Of a stretch of 13,567 bases of DNA, positions 6,621 through 10,574 are shown piece after piece. The stretch comes from Rhodoferax sp. (GTDB taxonomy: Bacteria; Pseudomonadota; Gammaproteobacteria; Burkholderiales; Burkholderiaceae_C). Within the stretch, counting starts at the first letter, position 1, and each line of letters begins with the position of its first letter. The notes below the pieces were generated by a model that searched no databases, was not told the DNA's origin, and saw only the letters and a program-made list of their open reading frames with translations. The stretch covers positions 1 to 13,567 of the forward strand of contig JAKFXU010000104.1 of assembly GCA_021731215.1 (NCBI GenBank), written 5' to 3'. The translations under genes were made by a program, and so were the position numbers.

Positions 6621-6650
6621 GTGACACGCACCAAGGCCCCATGCCATAAT
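6621..6650 (+). promoter_or_regulatory. promoter of the C4-type leader
   Basis: GTGACA (6621-6626) and an extended -10, TGCCATAAT (6642-6650), are separated by 18 bp, predicting a start near 6657. It lies right after the repeat array and 20 bp before the first antisense target site. Confidence 0.5.
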
Positions 6651-6675
6651 GCCCCCAAGCCAGCAATGGCCCGGT

Positions 6676-6698
6676 GCGTAAGAACATCAAACGAGTAG
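6676..6698 (+). promoter_or_regulatory. upstream antisense target sites a1 and b1
   Basis: GCGTAAGAAC (6676-6685) is repeated exactly at 6849-6858 and is complementary, with one bulge, to GTTCTTAAC in the tRNA-like RNA (6822-6830). CGAGTAG (6692-6698) can pair with CTATTCG of its exposed loop (6812-6818) with one G-U pair. This is the a1/b1 position of P1/P7 c4 systems, upstream of the antisense RNA on the same transcript. Confidence 0.65.
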
Positions 6699-6704
6699 CG
6701 GTGC

Positions 6705-6727
6705 AACCTCCCCGATAGCGAGGTTTT
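6705..6727 (+). terminator. terminator-like hairpin between b1 and the C4-type RNA
   Basis: AACCTC (6705-6710) and GAGGTT (6720-6725) form a 6-bp stem with a 9-nt loop, followed by a short T-run (TTTTG). It is weak as an intrinsic terminator, but its place in the leader suits premature termination as in P4 immunity. Confidence 0.4.
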
Positions 6728-6774
6728 GTCACGTCTGAATTCTCAAATGTCCCACTGTGGGGCGTTCAGGTTTC

Positions 6775-6843
6775 GGGCGGGATGGCCAAAGCGGTAACGC
6801 CTGGCGCACGCCTATTCGCGTGTTCTTAACATCCCGTCCACCA
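6775..6843 (+). ncRNA. C4-type antisense RNA with a tRNA-like acceptor end
   Basis: GGGCGGG (6775-6781) pairs over seven positions (one G-U) with CCCGTCC (6833-6839), followed by A and an encoded CCA (6841-6843), just like a tRNA acceptor stem. Inside are GCG-GUAA-CGC (6791-6800, a GNRA tetraloop) and CACGC/GCGTG (6807-6811 with 6818-6822) showing CTATTC in its loop. A normal T-arm and a 7-nt anticodon loop are absent, so it is not a tRNA. C4 RNA of phages P1/P7 and CI RNA of P4 are released by RNase P from the leader and pair with target sites in the same transcript; the 69-nt size agrees. Loop and 3' side match two target pairs here (6676-6698 and 6849-6888), the second covering a ribosome binding site. 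Family assignment is from structure and context. Confidence 0.82.
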
Positions 6844-6848
6844 TTTGC

Positions 6849-6890
6849 GCGTAAGAACGTGAGCGGTGGGTTTTGAGTCTCGAATAGGAG
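6849..6890 (+). promoter_or_regulatory. downstream antisense target sites a2 and b2, covering a Shine-Dalgarno
   Basis: GCGTAAGAAC (6849-6858) is the second copy of the a site. CGAATAGG (6881-6888) is an exact 8-bp complement of CCTATTCG (6811-6818) in the C4-type RNA. It overlaps AGGAG (6886-6890), the Shine-Dalgarno of the gene starting at 6900, so pairing should block translation of that gene. Confidence 0.75.
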
Positions 6891-6899
6891 TAAGAAACC

Positions 6900-7181
6900 A
6901 TGACCAAGGTCATTCACCTGCCCAGCCCCCGCGCTGGTACTCGCGTGCACTTGTCTGCACAGTCCCCCAAGCAATCCACCGGCACCCCGTGCGGCATAGA
7001 CCGCCAGCAAGCCATTGAAAACGCCCTGAACATGGCGCTGTATTTCATGCGCCAGCCGGGTAACACTGCGGCCAATCTGTGGGCCGCCACCGCCCGCGCA
7101 AATCGGGCGCTGACGCTGTTAAAACAGGCCAGCCAAGGCAATTCCTTGGACAGTCCCGCAAGCGTGCTGGGGAGGGCTTGA
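6900..7181 (+). CDS. small protein of unknown function, direct target of the C4-type RNA
   Basis: I do not recognise this 93-residue protein. The first 35 residues are basic and low in structure (MTKVIHLPSPRAGTRVHLSA). Residues 36-80 look like two helices (QQAIENALNMALYFMRQPGN, then AATARANRALTLLKQA). There is no signal peptide or obvious catalytic motif. AGGAG lies 9 bp before the ATG and overlaps the b2 antisense site, so its translation should be off while the C4-type RNA is made. In P1/P7 the gene at this position is icd/ant (antirepressor); this product does not look like Ant, so only its position is analogous. It is the first gene of a close-packed run with the next two. Confidence 0.75.
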   Translation: MTKVIHLPSPRAGTRVHLSAQSPKQSTGTPCGIDRQQAIENALNMALYFMRQPGNTAANLWAATARANRALTLLKQASQGNSLDSPASVLGRA

Positions 7182-7184
7182 GTC

Positions 7185-7538
7185 ATGATCAACACCACCA
7201 CACAACCCCAAGCCGCGCCCGTTGCGGCTGTGACTGCCCAGTACGACTTTTGCCCCGCTACGCCTGAGGGTGAAAAGCTGTTTTCGGTGCGAGCTGGCAT
7301 CCCTTTGAGCAGTGCTTTCGATCAGTTGTCACGGCTGGTTGGTTCGTCTATCGCGTCGGTCGAGGCGTTGGCGATGATGGGCGACGAAGACCCCGACCTC
7401 ATAGCTGGTGCCCTGTGGCAGTCGGTCCAACTGATGAATTTCGCTCATGCGCTGGTGCAGTCAATGCACAAGGGCCACACCGCATGGATGGTGGGGCCGC
7501 TGTTCGAACAGACGCAAAGTGTTGGGGGTGCAGCATGA
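7185..7538 (+). CDS. DUF3077-like small protein
   Basis: The 117-residue protein contains FSVRAGIPLSSAFDQLSRLV around residues 33-52, then a helical stretch ending LMNFAHALVQSMHKG near residue 98. This resembles the DUF3077 proteins common in Pseudomonas and Burkholderiales mobile DNA (F-RAG-P---A---AS-LL and a C-terminal ALV motif). The function of that family is unknown. GGGGAGGG precedes the ATG, which sits 3 bp after the previous stop. Its stop overlaps the next ATG (ATGA at 7535-7538), which indicates translational coupling. Confidence 0.72.
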   Translation: MINTTTQPQAAPVAAVTAQYDFCPATPEGEKLFSVRAGIPLSSAFDQLSRLVGSSIASVEALAMMGDEDPDLIAGALWQSVQLMNFAHALVQSMHKGHTAWMVGPLFEQTQSVGGAA

Positions 7539-7990
7539 GTACCGCACCCACACAACCCCCATGCTTTGGCGCTGGCGAGGCTGCATTGGTGCTTCGCAAT
7601 GTGAAGGCCGCCCGCGCCATTCTTCGCGTTGTAGCGTTGGCGGCTGGCGCCCAGCTCGATGGGTCAGTTGAATATAAGGACAACAACCCTGAGCGCTGGC
7701 AGCCTGCCGTGGGCGCGGCATGCGCCAGGCTGCAAGCCGTGCGCGATGTGCTGATGGAAACAAGCAACACTCTTTGCCTCGACTGGTTCACATCGCTTGC
7801 ATTGTTAGAGGCGATAGATGCGGCCTTGTGGTATGGACACTCTTGTTCGCAAGGTGAGAAGTTGGAAGAAATGGAATTGGGCAGCGTTGCACAAGTTGCA
7901 ATCGACTTGCTCGATTCCCTGATGGATGATTGCGAGAGTGGGGGCGTGTTTGAAATGGCTCGTATGGCTGAGGCCGCTGCTGTGCATTGA
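7535..7990 (+). CDS. unknown protein, third gene of the C4-controlled run
   Basis: The 151-residue product is mostly helical and acidic in its second half (EEMELGSVAQVAIDLLDSLM). It has four cysteines and no recognised domain, signal peptide or membrane segment. I chose the ATG at 7535 because it overlaps the upstream TGA (ATGA) and has GGGGGTG just before it; the same frame is open upstream to 7415 but that part lies inside the previous gene. The layout resembles the preceding DUF3077-like protein in spirit (helical, ending in a helix that follows a conserved small-residue stretch), but I would not call them homologous from this reading. Confidence 0.75.
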   Translation: MSTAPTQPPCFGAGEAALVLRNVKAARAILRVVALAAGAQLDGSVEYKDNNPERWQPAVGAACARLQAVRDVLMETSNTLCLDWFTSLALLEAIDAALWYGHSCSQGEKLEEMELGSVAQVAIDLLDSLMDDCESGGVFEMARMAEAAAVH

Positions 7991-8072
7991 TGTTTCCGTC
8001 GCGCCTCATCCGATGCCGCACCCATGGGCCGCGTTAGGGGTGAAAGGGTGAGCGCGATGAATCCACGTAACA

Positions 8073-8078
8073 TATAAT
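8073..8078 (+). promoter_or_regulatory. -10 element of the toxin-antitoxin operon
   Basis: A perfect TATAAT lies 11 bp before the toxin ATG at 8090. The -35 at the right spacing (GAGCGC, 8050-8055) is poor. The predicted start near 8085 would leave almost no leader, and there is no Shine-Dalgarno, so the toxin message may be nearly leaderless. Confidence 0.4.
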
Positions 8079-8089
8079 CCACAAGCCCG

Positions 8090-8419
8090 ATGTTCGAAGT
8101 TCAAGACTACCTGAGCCCCGATGGTTCCGACCCGTACGCGCAGTGGCTGGCGGGGCTGGCAGACAGGCAGGCCCGAGCCCGCGTGCTGGTGCGAGTGCTG
8201 CGCATGGGCGCTGGCAATTTTGGCGACTGCAAGCCACTGCAGGATGGTGTTTGGGAGCTTCGCATTGACCATGGCCCCGGCTACCGGGTGTATTACGCGC
8301 AAGCCGGCCAGCGCCTGATTCTGTTGCTGGCTGGTGGCGACAAGCGCAAGCAACAGGCGGACATTGCAACCGCGATTGAACGCTGGCACGACTGGCAACA
8401 CCGAAGGAAAGCAACATGA
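8090..8419 (+). CDS. RelE/HigB-family toxin (addiction module killer protein)
   Basis: The 109-residue protein fits the Gp49/HigB-like branch of the RelE superfamily: LRMGAGNFGDCKPLQDGVWE (about residues 38-57), then LRIDHGPGYRVYYAQAG and LILLLAGGDKRKQQADI (about 76-92), which are the family's signature stretches. Such toxins are translation-dependent mRNA endonucleases that act on the ribosome. Toxin-first order and the ATGA overlap with the next gene match higBA-type modules. The start has no Shine-Dalgarno and lies just after a TATAAT, so translation may be weak on purpose. The role here is probably element maintenance. Confidence 0.9.
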   Translation: MFEVQDYLSPDGSDPYAQWLAGLADRQARARVLVRVLRMGAGNFGDCKPLQDGVWELRIDHGPGYRVYYAQAGQRLILLLAGGDKRKQQADIATAIERWHDWQHRRKAT

Positions 8420-8745
8420 AAACCGCAAAACCCCCAGCATCACGCCCGCATGATGTCGCCGTGGTGGACCTCCTCAAGGAAGATCCCGAATTTGCCAGCG
8501 TGTACCTGGCTGCTGCCCTTGAAGAATCAGGCCAGCCCGGCGGGCAGCAAGCCCTGTTATCCGCGCTGCGACACGTGGCCGAGGCGCAAGGCATGGCCGC
8601 TGTGGCCCAGCGGGCCGGGATGCCGCGTGAAAGCCTTTACCGCGCCTTGTCCGTTAACAGCAATCCCACGATAAAAACACTGTTAGCGGTGCTGGGGGCC
8701 GCCGGCCTGCAATTGTCCGTGACGCGACCGCACCAGGCCGCCTAA
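8416..8745 (+). CDS. HigA-like HTH antitoxin (addiction module antidote protein)
   Basis: The 109-residue protein has a disordered basic start, then VDLLKEDPEFASVYLAAALE (about residues 17-36) and a Cro/C1-type helix-turn-helix: MAAVAQRAGMPRESLYRALS (about 60-79) followed by NPTIKTLLAVLGAAGLQL. This is the layout of antidote proteins paired with Gp49/HigB-like toxins, which neutralise the toxin and repress the operon. Its ATG overlaps the toxin stop (ATGA). I see no clear inverted-repeat operator at the promoter, which leaves autoregulation likely but not shown. Confidence 0.9.
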   Translation: MKTAKPPASRPHDVAVVDLLKEDPEFASVYLAAALEESGQPGGQQALLSALRHVAEAQGMAAVAQRAGMPRESLYRALSVNSNPTIKTLLAVLGAAGLQLSVTRPHQAA

Positions 8746-8855
8746 CCCGTTTCGCCACGCCTAGCCCGCGGCCGATCCCCGAGTGCGAAAAGCCGGACAC
8801 CTTCACCGGCCTGGCGCTGGCACCCGATGAAGGCCGCACCTTGAAGGGGGGCGCG

Positions 8856-9398
8856 ATGGAAGAGCTTGAGCCCGTGAGCCCCGAGCTTTTGACGTACTAC
8901 TGGCAGCACATAGAGGAGCACGGCCGGATTGCAGATGGGTGTCATATCCCTTCCTTTTCTAGAGAATTGCGGCGCGACCTATTTGCGCTTTTGCAGAACA
9001 GTGACGCAGTTCGATTGATTGAGGTTGTGACACGCATAGGAAATTTCGGCGATTTAGTCGGTCTCGCTTCGTTGCGCAAGGCCGTAGCTAGGCGGTTGAA
9101 AGCCAAAGGCGTGAAGATGCCACGGGGTAAACGAACGGCCCCCGGTCTGCTGGAACTTGTTGCTGAACTGACGCCCCTATTGCTGCACTTTGGCTTACCC
9201 CTCGCCACAAGTGACCGATCTCGCGTTGTAAAAGGTTTGCGCATGATCGCGGAAGAAGTTGGCGTGAGTGGTGATCCGCGTGACGAATTGCGGCGACTAA
9301 ACAAAGCCGAGCGGATTCGTGAGCAACAAGCCAAGGCTAGCAATCAACGGGCGTACGAAGCGGTGATGGAAGCTGCGGCAAGGGCTTTCGTACCCTGA
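8856..9398 (+). CDS. unknown helical protein
   Basis: I do not recognise this 180-residue protein. It is helical and soluble, with an acidic N-terminus (MEELEPVSPELLTYYW), a basic middle (LRKAVARRLKAKGVKMPRGK, about residues 78-97) and a charged C-terminal helix (LNKAERIREQQAKAS). A nucleic-acid-binding role is possible from charge alone but unproven. The ATG at 8856 follows AAGGGGGG; a TTG at 8841 in frame would add five residues. The frame stays open upstream to the end of the antitoxin gene and reads a protein-like tail there (ECEKPDTFTGLALAPDEG) with no start codon, as if a fusion or deletion had joined two genes. Codon use is less GC-biased than in its neighbours. Confidence 0.75.
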   Translation: MEELEPVSPELLTYYWQHIEEHGRIADGCHIPSFSRELRRDLFALLQNSDAVRLIEVVTRIGNFGDLVGLASLRKAVARRLKAKGVKMPRGKRTAPGLLELVAELTPLLLHFGLPLATSDRSRVVKGLRMIAEEVGVSGDPRDELRRLNKAERIREQQAKASNQRAYEAVMEAAARAFVP

Positions 9399-9399
9399 G

Positions 9400-9418
9400 T
9401 ATGCGAACTTATGCAAAC
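9400..9418 (+). repeat. tandem TATGCRAAC words, possible operator
   Basis: TATGCGAAC (9400-9408) and TATGCAAAC (9410-9418) are one helical turn apart, just after the previous stop codon and just before a TTTAATATC -10-like stretch (9424-9432). They could be a regulator site for the alpA promoter. Confidence 0.4.
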
Positions 9419-9470
9419 CCACCGTTTAATATCACCCTCCCACGGTAAGCGTTAGGCCTGGAATCATGGG

Positions 9471-9493
9471 CACCTCAACAACTTTTAGAGGTG
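9471..9493 (+). promoter_or_regulatory. hairpin that hides the alpA ribosome binding site
   Basis: CACCTC (9471-9476) is the exact complement of GAGGTG (9488-9493), with an 11-nt loop. GAGG is the Shine-Dalgarno for the ATG at 9498, so folding would block translation of the AlpA-type regulator. Confidence 0.5.
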
Positions 9494-9497
9494 CGCA

Positions 9498-9779
9498 ATG
9501 CGTCTTAATGAACCATCCAAGCCCGTGCAAGCCACGCACGGCGCAACCCTCGCGCCCCACGATGGCCGCGTAACCGCCACCCCAGCAAAACCCGGCAAGC
9601 TGCTTCGTCTGCCCGCCGTGGAGGAGCGAACGGGGCTGAAGAAATCGACTATCTACGCGGGCGTCAAGGCTAAGACATTCCCCGCCCCGGTGCGTCTGTC
9701 TGCTCGTGCTGTCGCCTTTCGTGAGGAAGATGTCGATCACTGGATTTCCGGGCGAATCACGACGAATGAACAGTCATGA
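9498..9779 (+). CDS. AlpA-family transcriptional regulator
   Basis: The 93-residue protein has a 30-residue flexible start and then an AlpA/MerR-like winged helix: LLRLPAVEERTGLKKSTIYA (about residues 35-54), FPAPVRLSARAVAFREEDVD (about 61-80) and HWISGRI. AlpA proteins activate integrase or excision genes in cryptic prophages and satellites, and in PICI-type elements control the replication operon. Here the gene heads a tightly packed run that ends with the replication protein, which suits that role. Its Shine-Dalgarno is inside a 6-bp hairpin. The stop overlaps the next ATG (ATGA). Confidence 0.9.
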   Translation: MRLNEPSKPVQATHGATLAPHDGRVTATPAKPGKLLRLPAVEERTGLKKSTIYAGVKAKTFPAPVRLSARAVAFREEDVDHWISGRITTNEQS

Positions 9780-9949
9780 GCAAGACTTCAAAACCCAATG
9801 GCCCCAAGCCGGGCAAGCCGGCGACATTCACGCCCGCATTCCCGCGCCCCCTCAAATTGTCCCGCCGGGCCGTGTGCTGGCCATCGTCTGCAATCGACGC
9901 ATGGATCAATGAGCGCATTGCAGCCGGGGCACAAACACCAGAGCATTGA
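9776..9949 (+). CDS. half-length AlpA-like protein (57 residues)
   Basis: A 57-codon frame starts at the ATG that overlaps the upstream alpA stop (ATGA, 9776-9779). After a Pro/Lys-rich start (MSKTSKPNGPKPGKPATF), residues 22-51 (FPRPLKLSRRAVCWPSSAID, then AWINERIAAG) align with the second half of AlpA: compare FPAPVRLSARAVAFREEDVD and HWISGRI in the gene before. The N-terminal helix-turn-helix half is absent. It could be a decayed duplicate of alpA or a working small partner that modulates the full-length protein. The close coupling argues that it is translated. It ends 11 bp before the next ATG. Confidence 0.68.
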   Translation: MSKTSKPNGPKPGKPATFTPAFPRPLKLSRRAVCWPSSAIDAWINERIAAGAQTPEH

Positions 9950-9960
9950 AGGGGCACGCC

Positions 9961-10284
9961 ATGACCGCCCCCAGTAATCCGACGAACCCAACCTTGATAG
10001 CCTTGCGGCGCGAGTCCTGGGACTATTCAAGCCGCAAGCCTGGCAAGGTGCCCCCCGCAGATTCCCCGACACGCCCCGCGCTGGCTTCGCTATGGCAAGC
10101 GGCGCATATCGCGTCAACCAAAAGAAGGCAGCTTCGCACCTTCAAATATGCCGGTCACAAATTCGGCGTTGTGTACTTAAATGACTCGCTATGTGTAATG
10201 GACTGGGAAAGGCGGCGGTTGCTTGTGCGTCCGCCCACGTCATTCGCAGCGTTGCATGACGTGTTGAATTCGCAGAGGGGTTAA
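9961..10284 (+). CDS. unknown small basic protein
   Basis: I do not recognise this 107-residue protein. After a flexible Pro/Ser-rich start, residues 40-107 look folded: SLWQAAHIASTKRRQLRTFK, a beta-like stretch YAGHKFGVVYLNDSLCVMDW, then ERRRLLVRPPTSFAALHDVL. It is strongly basic, so nucleic-acid contact is possible. I chose the ATG at 9961 behind AAGGGG; a TTG at 9946 in frame would add five residues. It lies in the same tight run as the AlpA-type genes and the replication protein. Confidence 0.72.
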   Translation: MTAPSNPTNPTLIALRRESWDYSSRKPGKVPPADSPTRPALASLWQAAHIASTKRRQLRTFKYAGHKFGVVYLNDSLCVMDWERRRLLVRPPTSFAALHDVLNSQRG

Positions 10285-10286
10285 GC

Positions 10287-10574
10287 ATGGCCAGCGACAC
10301 CACACGGCAACAGATCGACACCCGCCATGCGCAAGCGGCCCGCGTTGCTGATTATCTGGTGCAGCACCCCAACAGCACGGCCAAGGAAGCCGACGCCGCA
10401 TGTGACGTTGGTTCTATTTCCAAGGTGTTATCCGACATGCCCCGCATGGGCTATGGCCTGGGCAAAGGCTGGCGGCGCGTTCCGTGTGCTGGTGGCGGAA
10501 GCACGCGGGGCGTGCGCACATATGCACTGACGCACAGACCCGACACCCAGCCCGATTTATTCACCCCGGCATGA
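10287..10574 (+). CDS. small protein with a possible winged-helix region
   Basis: The 95-residue protein has VADYLVQHPNSTAKEADAAC (about residues 19-38) followed by DVGSISKVLSDMPRMGYGLG (about 39-58), which reads like a helix-turn-helix of the kind used to separate open and closed states in small phage regulators. A glycine-rich turn and RTYALTHRPDTQPDLF complete a possible wing and tail. No specific family is recognised. AGAGGGG precedes the ATG, which starts 3 bp after the previous stop. Its TGA overlaps the next ATG (ATGA at 10571-10574), coupling it to the replication protein. Confidence 0.74.
   Translation: MASDTTRQQIDTRHAQAARVADYLVQHPNSTAKEADAACDVGSISKVLSDMPRMGYGLGKGWRRVPCAGGGSTRGVRTYALTHRPDTQPDLFTPA

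Noticed and set aside
5652..6647. 331-codon minus-strand and 219-codon plus-strand frames over the array
   Set aside because: All frames are open because the units lack stop-rich sequence. The 29-bp period shifts the frame at each unit, so no protein repeat is conserved.
6775..6843. Complete tRNA gene
   Set aside because: The acceptor stem and CCA are present, but there is no normal T-arm and no 7-nt anticodon loop with U33; C4-type antisense RNA explains it better.
6729..7010. Minus-strand 93-codon frame ending in PTVGHLRIQT
   Set aside because: It is the antisense of the C4-type RNA and of the first operon gene. Frames of this look are, from memory, often annotated around C4 RNAs, but nothing supports translation here.
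7415..7534. N-terminal extension of the gene at 7535
   Set aside because: The part lies inside the previous gene in another frame; the ATG at 7535 has a ribosome binding site and an ATGA overlap.
10484..10570. GTG start for the replication protein
   Set aside because: It would read 29 unrelated residues through the upstream gene; the ATG at 10571 with ATGA overlap gives the normal PriCT-type start.
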